Origin: Candidatus Fukatsuia symbiotica
Lineage (GTDB): Bacteria; Pseudomonadota; Gammaproteobacteria; Enterobacterales; Enterobacteriaceae
Length of the DNA stretch: 64,000 nt
Assembly (NCBI RefSeq): GCF_003122425.1
Contig: NZ_CP021659.1
Location: 1,922,001-1,986,000 of the forward strand
Reading direction: 5' to 3'
A model generated the notes under the pieces. That model had not been told where the DNA came from. It made no database searches and worked only from the letters and a program-made list of their open reading frames with translations. Each line of letters begins with the position of its first letter. Within the stretch, counting starts at the first letter, position 1. The translations under genes and the position numbers were made by a program. This document shows positions 20,702-30,619 of this stretch, one piece after another.

Positions 20702-21451
20702 ATGTCAATACCCACCATTTTGGTAACCCGGCCTTCTCCTGCGGGTGAACAGTTAGTTAACCGGCTACGTACTCTTGGCCTAATGGCCTATCATGCACCG
20801 TTGGTTAACTTGTCACCAGGCAACGATTTAACCCGGCTACCCGTGTTGCTACAGGCTATGCAGCCAGGAGATCTGGTTTTTGTACTGTCGCAAAACGCCA
20901 TTCGTTATATCCACCCGCTATTAAACAGAAATAAACTGTCATGGCCGGCTAAGCTGACTTATTATGCTATTGGTCGCAGCACAGCCTTGGCGCTACAGGC
21001 TGTCAGCCATTTACCGGTAAATTACCCGCTCAATGTTTCCACTAGCGAAGGGCTACTTGCCTTACCTGAATTACAACGAGTTAATGGTAAACAGGCACTA
21101 CTTCTACGTGGCAATGGTGGACGTGCATTACTGGGTGAAACTCTTATCATTCGAGGGGCGAAAGTGAGTTATTGTGAGTGCTATCAACGCAATCCGGTTT
21201 ATTATGATGCCCATAAACAAAGTGCTTACTGGCAACACGCGAGGATTAACACGCTGGTAGTGACTAGCGGCGAAATGTTACAACAACTCTATACTTTAAT
21301 TCCGGCATATTATCGTTCTTTTTGGCTGCTCCACTGCCGCATGATAGTCGTCAGCGAACGCTTAGCCGCTTATGCCAACCGGTTGGGTTGGCACGATGTT
21401 CGCGTGGCCGAGGGTGCTGACAATGATGCCTTGATCCGTGAGTTACAATAG
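20702..21451 (+). CDS. hemD: HemD, uroporphyrinogen-III synthase
   Basis: HemD closes hydroxymethylbilane with inversion of ring D to give uroporphyrinogen III. The 249-residue product aligns with E. coli HemD (246 aa): ILVTRPSPAGEQLVNRLRTLG, VLSQNAIRY, LLLRGNGGRALLGE, CECYQRNPVYYD, VVTSGEMLQQLY and the end ADNDALIRELQ. ATG at 20702 matches the family N-terminus; an in-frame ATG at 20666, 9 bases after the hemC stop, is possible. It follows hemC directly, and a MITE-B copy separates it from hemX. Confidence 0.93.
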   Translation: MSIPTILVTRPSPAGEQLVNRLRTLGLMAYHAPLVNLSPGNDLTRLPVLLQAMQPGDLVFVLSQNAIRYIHPLLNRNKLSWPAKLTYYAIGRSTALALQAVSHLPVNYPLNVSTSEGLLALPELQRVNGKQALLLRGNGGRALLGETLIIRGAKVSYCECYQRNPVYYDAHKQSAYWQHARINTLVVTSGEMLQQLYTLIPAYYRSFWLLHCRMIVVSERLAAYANRLGWHDVRVAEGADNDALIRELQ

Positions 21452-21453
21452 AT

Positions 21454-21616
21454 TTCTAAGAACCTGTTCCAAATCTTCTTGAGCGACGCTCAGACGAGGA
21501 AAAACGCGCGAAAAAACGCAGTTTACAGAGAGTCAATGAGCATTTTGAGTGCGTTTTTGACGAATTACTTGACTAAAACACGGTGAGCACAAGAGATTTC
21601 GAACAGGTTCTAAGAA
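21454..21616 (+). repeat. MITE-B copy B6 between hemD and hemX
   Basis: TTCTAAGAACCTGTTCCAAA at the left and TTTCGAACAGGTTCTAAGAA at the right give a well-preserved inverted end pair; the interior lacks the ctttgtatacaacaa block of B1. It sits inside the hemCDXY operon, three bases after the hemD stop. Confidence 0.86.
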
Positions 21617-21652
21617 GCCTAGTCTAATCAACCTGACTATGGAGCACCCATT

Positions 21653-22791
21653 ATGACGGAACAAAATACCCAATCTATCCCTATAGAAGGCACCACAACT
21701 GTAAAGGAAAAGGTGCCAAAGAAAGAGCAACAGTCAATAACACGAGAAAAACGTTCGGGGTCTTTAAACCTACTCTTACTGGGCACTGTCATCATCGTAC
21801 TCGTTAGCACGTTAAGCACGGGTCTTTATTTTTATCAACAACAACAATTCCAGCAACAGCACGTCACCAATCAATCATTACGCCAAGAGTTAACTCAATT
21901 AAAACAGAGCCAAGCAGAAGACAGAAAACAGTTGGAATTGTTACTACAGCAGCACAGTAAAGCGTTAGAGACATCGAATCGTCAACAAGACTCCTTGACA
22001 CGTCAACTAAACGAGTTACAGGAAAAAATCGCCTCTATTTCGAGCAGTGACGCCAAGATCTGGTTACTTGCTCAGGCGGATTTCCTTGTGAAAATGGCTG
22101 GGCGTAAACTGTGGGGGATCAAGATATTACCAGCGCCGCTATCTTACTGAAAAGTGCTGATGCTAGCCTCGTAGATATGAATGACCCCAGTTTAATCGAA
22201 GTACGTCGCGCTATCACCGAAGATATCAACACAGTATCCATTATCAATCAGATTGATTTTGATGGCATTATTCTTAAGCTGAATCAACTGGCAAATCAGG
22301 TTGATAGCCTCCGTTTAGCCGATAATAGTACTGATAATCCACCGATGGATGAAGATAACAACGCACTCTCTGGTTCTTTATCTCAATGGCGGCAGAATTT
22401 AAATAAAAGCTGGCAGAATTTTATTACCGATTTTATTAGCATCCGGCGCCGTGATAGCAATGCCGAACCACTATTAGCGCCAAATCAGGATGTTTATTTG
22501 CGTGAGAATATCCGTGCCCGTCTGTTGATAGCAGCCCAGGCTGTTTCTCGTCATCAGGATGAAGTTTATAGACAGTCGCTCGAGACGAGTTCCACCTGGA
22601 TACGGGCTTACTTTGATGCTAACGATATCAATAGCAAAACGTTTCTTGCCGAGCTTGATAATCTAAGCCAACAATCGATTTCAACGAATCTACCCGATCA
22701 TTTAAGAAGCCCATCAATTTTAGAAAATTTGATGCAGACCCGTGTCCGTAATCTGCTGGCGCAAACGCCAATGCATTCTCAGGAGCACTAA
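21653..22791 (+). pseudogene. hemX: hemX, putative uroporphyrinogen-III C-methyltransferase-like membrane protein, frameshifted
   Basis: HemX is an inner-membrane protein encoded in the hem operon; a methyltransferase role is only annotated by name. The N-terminal half (to 22112) has a basic start, one transmembrane helix at about residues 37-60 and a Gln-rich coiled coil; the C-terminal half (from about 22115) has [38 protein letters not shown] and [12 protein letters not shown], as in E. coli HemX (393 aa). The frames join at the G5 run 22113-22117, where one further base is needed to read LWGDQD. Otherwise intact. Confidence 0.9.
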
Positions 22792-22793
22792 AC

Positions 22794-23846
22794 ATGTTAC
22801 GCATTTTGCTATTATTCCTGATCTTGCTTGCCGGGATAATACTCGGCCCTATGCTCGCTGGGCATCAGGGTTATGTATTGATTCAGACAGACAACTACAA
22901 TATCGAAACCAGTGTTACTGGCATGGTCATCATGTTAGTACTGTTATTGGCAGCCTTACTGACTATCGAATGGATACTAAGGCGTATTTTTAATACCGGC
23001 TCCCGTACCCGAAGCTGGTTTATGGGACGTAGACGTCACCGCGCCAGCAAACAAATGAAAGCCGCGTTAGTCAAACTTGCTGAAGGCGATTTTAAACAGG
23101 TAGAAAAACTGCTCACACTCAATGCGGATCATGCTGAGCAACCTATGGTCAACTATTTGCTGGCAGCTGAGGCCGCTCAGCAACGTGGTGATGAACGCAG
23201 TGCTAATCAGTATTTGGAACGCGCTGCGGAAGTAGCGAATAGCGGTCAATTACCGGTAGATATCACCCGGGTGCGTATCCAACTGGCACAAGGACATATT
23301 CATGCTGCTCGTCACGGTATCGATGATTTGCTCAACCAGGCTCCGCGACATCCTGAAGTATTGCGCCTATCTGAGCAGATTTTCCTGCGTACGGGTGCCT
23401 ATAGCGCATTATTGAATATCTTGCCGACGATCAGCAAAATATCACTGCACAACGAAGCCGAAATAGAGGCATTAAAACAACAGGTTTATATCGGTATGAT
23501 GGATCAGTGCATGACGGAAGAAGGCAGCGAAGGACTGAAACGTTGGTGGCGATCGCTCAGCCGAAAAATTCGCCATCAAGTTCCACTGCAGGTGGCTATG
23601 GTCGAACATCTGGTCGAATGCAACGATCATCAAATCGCTCAACAAATTATTCTCGAAGGTCTTAAACGCCAATACGATGAGCGACTGATTTTGCTGATCC
23701 CACGCTTAAAATCAGAGGATATTCAGCCCTTACAGAAATTGTTGCGTCTACAGATAAAACAACAGGGCGCGACTCCGTTACTCAACAGTACATTAGACTT
23801 CTTGCAAAACCGCAGTGAGCTAATCCAATGTACCTACGACGGTTAA
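22794..23846 (+). pseudogene. hemY: hemY, TPR-repeat protein of the hem operon, C-terminally truncated
   Basis: HemY (not the eukaryotic-type protoporphyrinogen oxidase) is a membrane-anchored TPR protein of the hem operon in enterobacteria; its role is not settled. Two N-terminal transmembrane helices (about residues 1-20 and 40-62) and a helical repeat region match E. coli HemY. That protein has 398 residues; this one has 350. The last native-looking stretch is KQQGATPLLNST; the following LDFLQNR is the translation of the MITE-A end at 23793-23812, and the final residues run into the flhA 3' end. About 50 residues of TPR are missing, so function is uncertain. Confidence 0.85.
23793..23812 (+). 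repeat. MITE-A end fragment at the hemY/flhA junction
   Basis: TTAGACTTCTTGCAAAACCG is a perfect copy of a MITE-A terminus. It lies within the hemY frame and 8 bases from the flhA stop, exactly at the left boundary of the flagellar locus. Confidence 0.85.
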
Positions 23847-25916
23847 ATCCATATCATCCGGTATTTCGTTATAAGACAATACATTTAAACCCTGCGAAAA
23901 TAGCCGTGCATAGCGGGCAAGCAAAGGCCGTAGCTGAGGTGTGACCAACAAAATTGGCGTATGCCCCTGAACTTTCATTTGCTCGTTGATAATCGGCATA
24001 TTGTTTTGCAGTTGGGTCAGGATGTTGGGATCGACGGGGAAACTGTCGAGGGAAATTTTACTTGTTTGCTGAGATTGACTTAATGCACCCAGCAACAGAT
24101 TTTCCAATTCATTATTGATGGTATAGACCGGCAACTCTTTTTTATCCCGATTGAGTTCATTAACGATAGCATGACGTAACGCATAACGAACATCTGCGGT
24201 TAGCAACAGGGTATCTTTAGTGACCGCAGAACTTTCTACTAAAGTGGCAGCGATAGTCACGATATCTTTTAACGGCACATGCTCAGTCAATAACTGGCGA
24301 TAGATCCGCAATAACTGGCTAAAGTTTAAAGCAGTTGCAAGATCTTCAGCTAAACGTGGCGACAAGGCTGCCAGTCGCTGATGTAATGGCGTGATGTCAT
24401 CATAATTAAATAATTCTGGCAAATGTTGACGCGCGACTTTATTTACATGTGTTGCCACCACACTGGCACAATCTACCACCTGATAGCCAAGACCCAGTGC
24501 CTGAGGTTTATCTTCAGGGTCGATCCAGACAATCGCCATACCGTAAGCCGGATCAGTCTCCAATATACCATCGATTTCACCGTACAATTCAGGAGTGGGG
24601 ATAGCCATTAACCTGTCGGCGTGAACTTCTCCTTCAGCCATTTTGACATTATTAATATTAATTGAATATTGTGTTGGTTTAAGGCGAAAATTTTCCCGGA
24701 TACGCACTTCTGGGAACAAAATGCCACATGTTTCAGAAATAATTTGCCGCACCCCGCGGATCCTCTGCGTGAGTGGGCTACCTTTCGCTTTATCGACCAA
24801 CGTCACTAGCTTATATCCTAACGTCAGTGCAATGGGTTCAACTATCGGGATGCTTTCCCAACTGATGTTCATTGCATCATCGGTAGAAATAGCCTGAGTA
24901 ATGGTATTAATATCCGGTTCTGGCGCAGCATACTGAATTTTCTTTCCTTGCTGCCAAGCGGCAAACAACAGCAATGCCGTAAAACTGAGAAATGCGATAT
25001 GCGGCATACCCGGTACGATTGCCAGAACAAACATCACGAAAGCAGCAGTATATAAAACATTCGGTTTGGCGAGGAGTTGATCTTTTATTTCATCACTCAT
25101 ATCACCACCATCGCTGACACGAGTGACGATAATTGCCGCGGCCGTCGCCAATAATAGAGAAGGAATTTGAGCAACCAGACCATCACCAATGGTCAGCAAG
25201 ACATATTGCTGAAAAGATTGACTGGCGTCGAGATCATATTTAAAAATGCCGATACAAACGCCACCAATCACATTAATGATCAGGATCATAATACCAGCGA
25301 TGGCATCACCGCGGACAAATTTAGAAGCACCATCCATCGCCCCGTAAAAATCCGCCTCATTGGCGATCTCTTTACGACGTTGACGTGCTTGTTCCTGATT
25401 GAGTAAACCGGCGTTAAGATCAGCATCTATCGCCATCTGTTTACCCGGTAAAGCATCCAGGGTAAAACGTGCAGAAACCTCGGAGATACGTTCCGCTCCC
25501 TTAGTGACCACGACAAAATTGATAATCATCAGGATAATGAACACCACAAAACCGACAACAAAGTTGCCCCCGATCACGACTTGACCGAAGGCCTCGATCA
25601 CTTTACCTGCTGCGCCTATCCCCTCATGGCCGTGAAGCAAAACAACGCGCGTTGAAGCAACGTTGAGCGTTAAACGCATTAAGGTCGTTATCAACAATAT
25701 TGTTGGGAAAATGGCAAAATCCAGCGGTCTTTTACTGTTGACACTGACCAATAACACCAATACCGACAATACAATATTGAAGGTAAACAGAATATCCAGT
25801 ACCAATGGAGAAAGCGGTAAAATAATCATCGCCAAAACACAAAGCAGCAATATGGGCACGCTGATGTGTGTATGCCTGAAAAAGTGAGTAATATTTTTTA
25901 AACTATTATTTATCAT
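23820..25916 (-). CDS. flhA: FlhA (LfhA), flagellar type III export gate protein
   Basis: FlhA is the nine-subunit export gate that receives chaperone-substrate complexes. The 698-residue protein has about eight N-terminal helices, the FHIPEP family signature region (RLTLNVASTRVVLLHGHEGIGAAG, RISEVSARFTLDALPGKQMAIDADLNAG) in the first 190 residues, and a cytoplasmic domain from about 330 onward. It lies first in the physical order and last in the transcription order of the minus-strand flhA-flhB-fliRQPNM group, overlapping the end of flhB by 11 bases. No flhDC or che genes adjoin it, as expected for Flag-2 (where it is called lfhA). Confidence 0.95.
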   Translation of the reverse strand: MINNSLKNITHFFRHTHISVPILLLCVLAMIILPLSPLVLDILFTFNIVLSVLVLLVSVNSKRPLDFAIFPTILLITTLMRLTLNVASTRVVLLHGHEGIGAAGKVIEAFGQVVIGGNFVVGFVVFIILMIINFVVVTKGAERISEVSARFTLDALPGKQMAIDADLNAGLLNQEQARQRRKEIANEADFYGAMDGASKFVRGDAIAGIMILIINVIGGVCIGIFKYDLDASQSFQQYVLLTIGDGLVAQIPSLLLATAAAIIVTRVSDGGDMSDEIKDQLLAKPNVLYTAAFVMFVLAIVPGMPHIAFLSFTALLLFAAWQQGKKIQYAAPEPDINTITQAISTDDAMNISWESIPIVEPIALTLGYKLVTLVDKAKGSPLTQRIRGVRQIISETCGILFPEVRIRENFRLKPTQYSININNVKMAEGEVHADRLMAIPTPELYGEIDGILETDPAYGMAIVWIDPEDKPQALGLGYQVVDCASVVATHVNKVARQHLPELFNYDDITPLHQRLAALSPRLAEDLATALNFSQLLRIYRQLLTEHVPLKDIVTIAATLVESSAVTKDTLLLTADVRYALRHAIVNELNRDKKELPVYTINNELENLLLGALSQSQQTSKISLDSFPVDPNILTQLQNNMPIINEQMKVQGHTPILLVTPQLRPLLARYARLFSQGLNVLSYNEIPDDMDLTVVGTLD

Positions 25917-27035
25917 GGGCTTTTAGCATCTCTTTGGGGATCCCTAGGTGTGTATCCAAGGCAGGTTTTTCTGCCTGCCCAGAACGCCAGGATTTTATTT
26001 GCATCACGTAAGTAAGTACTTGTGCTATTGCCCGATACAATGGGGCTGGAATTTGTTGATTGACCCGGGTTGAATGATATATCACGCGTGCCAGTGGCGG
26101 AAATTCCACGACTTCAATACCATTTTCTTGAGCAACTTTGCGTATATATAACGCAATATCATCTTTACCCTTGGCAACAATATAGGGTGCACTGGCTTTT
26201 TGAGGATCATATTTTAAGGCTACCGAATAATGAGTCGGATTGGTAATAATAACATCTGCAACCGGAACGGTTTTATTAATTTGACCAATAGAAAATTGAT
26301 GTTGTAATTGGCGTATCCGTGCTTTGGTGTGTGGATTGCCGTCGTTATTTTTATGTTCTTCTTTAACCTCCTGCTTGGTCATTTTCATTTTTTTAATAAA
26401 CATATATTTACTGAGTGGTACATCAAATAAAGAAAAAATAATGATAATAGCGATAAAATAAGCGAATATATAATGATAATGACTGAATCCGAGAGAAATC
26501 GCTTCTTGCAAATGAATAGATTGTAAATACATGAGTTCTGCTAAATTATTTTTTACCATAATGCAGAGTGTAAAAATTAACACCGTGCATTTTAGCAACA
26601 TTTTTAGTACATCAGTAATATGGCTGAGAGAAAATAAACGTTTAAATCCACTAATAGGACTCAATTTTTTTAGATCCGGAATTAATTTTGACGTGGTAAA
26701 AATCCATCCTCCGGGTATTAAAGAAGCAATTATGCTGACCAGAGGAATCGGCAATAGCGTAGCGATAAACTTAAAAATAACCAAGAAATTACGTAGCATG
26801 AATTGCTCCATCGCACCATTATCATCCAATTTTCCTGCCATCATACCAATAGAAATAAATGATTCTTCACACAATTGCCTGTAATAAGGAAAAAATAAGG
26901 CCAGGGTAAAAAAAGAAGCCAATAATCCCGCCCCCATCGTCATATCTTTTGAACGAGGAATATCTCCTTTTCTACGTGCCTTGGATAATTTCCCCCCGTA
27001 GGCTTTTCACTTTTTTCACCACCGCCACCAGACAT
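25906..27035 (-). pseudogene. flhB: flhB (LfhB), flagellar export specificity switch protein, frameshifted near the N-terminus
   Basis: FlhB is the export apparatus protein whose self-cleavage switches export from hook to filament proteins. The gene begins at ATG 27033-27035 (SGGGGEKSEKPT), overlapping the fliR stop as TGATG. The frame is lost at a six-base C run (26992-26997 on the plus strand); one more base restores KLSKARRKGDIPRSKDMTMGAG and the rest. The main frame carries four transmembrane helices and the autocleavage motif NPTH near residue 264 (DVIITNPTHYSVALKYD). The frame from 26943 alone would lack about 30 conserved residues. Confidence 0.88.
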
Positions 27036-27808
27036 CAGTACCCCTTCATTTTATCTAATTGTGCGAGGATCTCATTACTCAGATGCAAATAGTGATCAGG
27101 TATATTGGTCATGATCAACACCAGACAAAATAAACCGAATAACATGCTAATCGGAAAGCCTAGCGAAAAAAGATTCAGGGTTGGCGATACTCGATTTAGC
27201 AAACCAAATGCGCCTTGAACAGTTAACATAATAAAGGTTGTTGGTAACGCTAATAGCACGGCTGACGAAATAATCCATCCCATACTCAGAGACAATGAAC
27301 GTAATGAAAAATTATTAATGGCATCGCCAATCGGCCAATAGGTAAAACCTTTATATAAAATACTAATAAAAAGCAAATGTCCATCGACAGTAAAAAATAT
27401 TAACACACTAAAAACAAAAATAATTTGCGCAACAACGACAGTGGATGCGTCACTGCCGGGATCGTTCATTATTGCCATTCCTAAACCCATATTCATTGAT
27501 AGAATGTGTCCGGCAGTCTGCAAGGCAATAAAAACCAGGCCAAGGGTCGAACCAAATAGCCACCCCCATAAAATCTGCTCGGCGACCAACAACAATGCCC
27601 GCATCGATAACAAATCTTTCAGGATAATATTTTGATTTAACATCGGAGTAATCAAAATCGCTAATAGCAATGCAGCACCCAGCTTACTTTTACGGTTAAA
27701 TGCTTTGTGACCCAATAGCGGACAAAAATGCAAAAAAGATAGGATACGCACAAAAGGTAGCCACAGTGCAAATAGCGCTGTGATAAGTGCCTTAATATCG
27801 ATCTCCAT
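27035..27808 (-). CDS. fliR: FliR (LfiR), flagellar export gate protein
   Basis: FliR joins FliP and FliQ in the export gate core. It has 257 residues with six predicted hydrophobic helices and the family pattern LPFVRILSFLHFCPLLGHKAFNRKSKLGAALLLAI at the N-terminus, then GEQ-like VAEQILWGWLFG and AGHILSMNMGLGMA. It ends by overlapping the flhB start and begins 6 bases from fliQ. Confidence 0.93.
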   Translation of the reverse strand: MEIDIKALITALFALWLPFVRILSFLHFCPLLGHKAFNRKSKLGAALLLAILITPMLNQNIILKDLLSMRALLLVAEQILWGWLFGSTLGLVFIALQTAGHILSMNMGLGMAIMNDPGSDASTVVVAQIIFVFSVLIFFTVDGHLLFISILYKGFTYWPIGDAINNFSLRSLSLSMGWIISSAVLLALPTTFIMLTVQGAFGLLNRVSPTLNLFSLGFPISMLFGLFCLVLIMTNIPDHYLHLSNEILAQLDKMKGY

Positions 27809-27814
27809 CGCTCT

Positions 27815-28087
27815 TTACCCCACCAACTGAGCAGCTTGGGTGAAAATAGAAATGGTAAAATCGCTCAACTTGGTGATCATCCATTTACCGGCCAAAATCA
27901 GTACCAACAAAGTGACACTAAGGCGAGGTAAAAAGCTTAAGGTTTGTTCGTTGATTTGCGTGGTTGCTTGAAAGATACTGACACACAACCCCACCAATAA
28001 GCTGGGTACGATGGCGACAACCGATATTATCAGCACTAAACTGACGCCCTGAGCCACAATATCCCCAGCGATATCCATCGTCATCAT
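27815..28087 (-). CDS. fliQ: FliQ (LfiQ), flagellar export gate protein
   Basis: A 90-residue, two-helix membrane protein typical of FliQ: VSLVLIISVVAIVPSLLVGLCVSIFQATTQINEQTLSFLPRL followed by a second helix. The ATTQINEQTLSFLPRL stretch is diagnostic of the family. It is tightly packed between fliP (one base between them) and fliR (6 bases). Confidence 0.95.
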   Translation of the reverse strand: MMTMDIAGDIVAQGVSLVLIISVVAIVPSLLVGLCVSIFQATTQINEQTLSFLPRLSVTLLVLILAGKWMITKLSDFTISIFTQAAQLVG

Positions 28088-28088
28088 A

Positions 28089-28871
28089 TCATAGCCCCTG
28101 TATGCTAGCGGTTAGAGTACCGACGATCAGCGTCCAGCCATCACAGAGCACAAATAACATCAGCTTGAACGGCAAAGAAACGATCAAAGGGGACAACATC
28201 ATCATTCCCATTGCCATCAAAACACTGGCAACAATCAGATCAATCACCAAAAAGGGAAGATAAATCATAAAACCAATCTGAAATGCTGTTTTCAATTCAC
28301 TGAGTACATAAGCCGGCGTCACCACACTCAGATCTTGCTCTTGCGCCGCACCGGTAACCTGCGCGATTCCCATCATCTGGTCTAATGATGAAGTACTGGT
28401 CTGAGCCAGCATAAAATTTTTCAGCGGTTGTTGTGCTTTCATCAACGCCTGCTTGAGTGTGATTTCATCATTTTGAAAAGGTAGCACGGCATTATCATAA
28501 ATTTTCGTCCAGACTGGACGCATGATCAGCAGCGTTAGAGACATGGCAATACCCACCAGAATTTTATTGGGTGGGCTTTGTTGTAAACCTAAGGCTTGGC
28601 GCAAGATCGCTAGCACGATAATAAAACGGGTAAAACAGGTCATCATCAAAAACATAATTGGCAGCAGGGCCAACAAAGTCATCAGGATCAGGATTTCAAT
28701 TTTTACGTTGTAATCTTGCCCGCTGGCTGTTTCAGTGGTACTGAAGAAAGTGATGCCTCCGTCCTGTGCAAACAGAACAGAGGAAAACAGCAATCCGCAG
28801 ATCAACAATAAACCTCTTGTTAAACCGACCAGGCTACGCGAATTGGGCATTGCGCGCTGTTCACAATTCAT
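28089..28871 (-). CDS. fliP: FliP (LfiP), flagellar export gate protein
   Basis: FliP forms the pentameric entry of the export channel. The 260-residue product has a signal peptide-like N-terminus (LLLICGLLFSSVLFAQDGG), then MTCFTRFIIVLAILRQALGLQQSPPNKILVG and SELKTAFQIGFMIYLPFLVIDLIVASVLMAMGMMMLSP, the two FliP signature regions. It overlaps the fliN stop by 4 bases (ATGA); a second in-frame ATG seven codons in is possible as the true start. Confidence 0.95.
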   Translation of the reverse strand: MNCEQRAMPNSRSLVGLTRGLLLICGLLFSSVLFAQDGGITFFSTTETASGQDYNVKIEILILMTLLALLPIMFLMMTCFTRFIIVLAILRQALGLQQSPPNKILVGIAMSLTLLIMRPVWTKIYDNAVLPFQNDEITLKQALMKAQQPLKNFMLAQTSTSSLDQMMGIAQVTGAAQEQDLSVVTPAYVLSELKTAFQIGFMIYLPFLVIDLIVASVLMAMGMMMLSPLIVSLPFKLMLFVLCDGWTLIVGTLTASIQGL

Positions 28872-29287
28872 AGGGCAAGTTCACCCAGATTCTGATTATT
28901 CAACTCAATAATTCGCAGGCCATATTTATCGTTGAGTACGACCACTTCGGCCTTACCGAATAAAATACCATTTACCTTGATATCAAGGGGTTCACCGGCA
29001 GGTTTATCCAGTTCAACAATGGATTGCGTGTTGATAGACATCAGCTCAGCCAATGAAAGTTCAACCGATGCCACCTCCAATGTTAATGCAACTGGAATAC
29101 GATTAAACAATGACATATTACGTGCTTTTTCGGCTAGCGCTGATTTGGCTACTGCAGATTCAGTAACAGTATTTTGTTGAGGTTCAACAGCATCCACATC
29201 ACTTGATTCGCTATCTGCTATCTGATCTAAGGTAAAATCGAGATCGAGGTCAAGATCGGCGTTTAATTCTTTTTGCTCGTCAGTCAT
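28868..29287 (-). CDS. fliN: FliN (LfiN), flagellar motor switch protein
   Basis: FliN stacks in the C-ring. The 139-residue protein has an acidic, Asp/Glu-rich N-terminal half and a SpoA/FliN domain from about residue 60: LFNRIPVALTLEVASVELSLAELMSINTQSIVELDKPAGEPLDIKVNGILFGKAEVVVLNDKYGLRI. It is translationally coupled to fliP and follows fliM after 5 bases. Confidence 0.93.
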   Translation of the reverse strand: MTDEQKELNADLDLDLDFTLDQIADSESSDVDAVEPQQNTVTESAVAKSALAEKARNMSLFNRIPVALTLEVASVELSLAELMSINTQSIVELDKPAGEPLDIKVNGILFGKAEVVVLNDKYGLRIIELNNQNLGELAL

Positions 29288-29292
29288 GGGTA

Positions 29293-30210
29293 TTATCTCA
29301 TCGTTTTTTCATTGAATTCGGAAAGGAAAAGTTTTCCGCGAATTTCTGTAATGGTTGCATTAAACATTTGTTCTCTACCAATAAAAACCGGAAAACGTTC
29401 AGGCATAGAGACAGTAATAATCTCTCCTTCCTTCAGCACTTTTAATTCGGCTAATGTGAGGTTAACACTGGTTAATCTACAGTTTAACGTAACCGGCAAT
29501 TTATTAAACAATTCTTCCAAAGGGAGCGCTGCTTTATTATTACCTGCCTTTTTCTCTTCTTCATCGTCAGACTGATGAGAACGGAGTAATCTATCAACAT
29601 GATTAGCATCAAGTAAAAGATAAAAAACATGCTGTTCGTCACCGGCTAATGAAAATATTATGCGATAAGACCATTTTTTAACAAAGGTACTATGAGTATT
29701 TTTTAATACCAATGGTTCACCAAAATCATCGATATTCAGAAATAATTGTGTTAACTCAATGCCCAGTTTATTTTTCAGTCTTTCTTCTGTTTTGGTTATC
29801 GATGTTTGTACCCCGGATTCAACAGCAGTATTATCTTTACTGAGTCCATAATAGCCATTGAGCATACTCAATAAAAAACTACGTTCAGTATCGAAAGCGA
29901 CATTTCCCAATTCAGTACTGAAGACTTTAGCGTTTTTATGGCTACAGTCCATCTCGGTATTAATATTCTTTAACGATAGATTAACCCGATATTTTTTTAG
30001 GAAAAACAGGCTAATTTTAGAGTCTAAAATATCAAAATAATCAGAAATTATTTTGGGTACTTTGTTGTAAGGGCGACCCAGTTTATTGATATCGAGTGTC
30101 ATTACCTCTGGTAATTGATCACCTTGATAGATTTTTGCCTTGATTTTTTTTGATTGTACATTTTTTAACTGCACGCCTTTTGACTGCTTGCAAAGGATAT
30201 CACGCCTCAT
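29293..30210 (-). CDS. fliM: FliM (LfiM), flagellar motor switch protein, lacking the CheY-binding N-terminus
   Basis: FliM forms the middle of the C-ring and normally binds phospho-CheY through an N-terminal LSQxEIDALL-type peptide. Here the 305-residue protein begins MRRDILCKQSKGVQLK, and no such peptide is visible. The central CheC-like domain and the C-terminal SpoA domain (LPLEELFNKLPVTLNCRLTSVNLTLAELKVLKEGEIITVSMPE) are present but divergent. First gene of the minus-strand export/switch operon, 410 bases from the divergent lafK. The motif loss and the absence of che genes suggest a motor not coupled to chemotaxis. Confidence 0.85.
   Translation of the reverse strand: MRRDILCKQSKGVQLKNVQSKKIKAKIYQGDQLPEVMTLDINKLGRPYNKVPKIISDYFDILDSKISLFFLKKYRVNLSLKNINTEMDCSHKNAKVFSTELGNVAFDTERSFLLSMLNGYYGLSKDNTAVESGVQTSITKTEERLKNKLGIELTQLFLNIDDFGEPLVLKNTHSTFVKKWSYRIIFSLAGDEQHVFYLLLDANHVDRLLRSHQSDDEEEKKAGNNKAALPLEELFNKLPVTLNCRLTSVNLTLAELKVLKEGEIITVSMPERFPVFIGREQMFNATITEIRGKLFLSEFNEKTMR

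Positions 30211-30619
<409 letters not shown>

Noticed and set aside
23820-28871. Possible virulence-type type III secretion system (FlhA/FlhB/FliPQR are homologous to injectisome proteins)
   Set aside because: The same locus encodes rod, hook, hook-associated proteins, flagellin, cap and stator in order, so the apparatus is flagellar.
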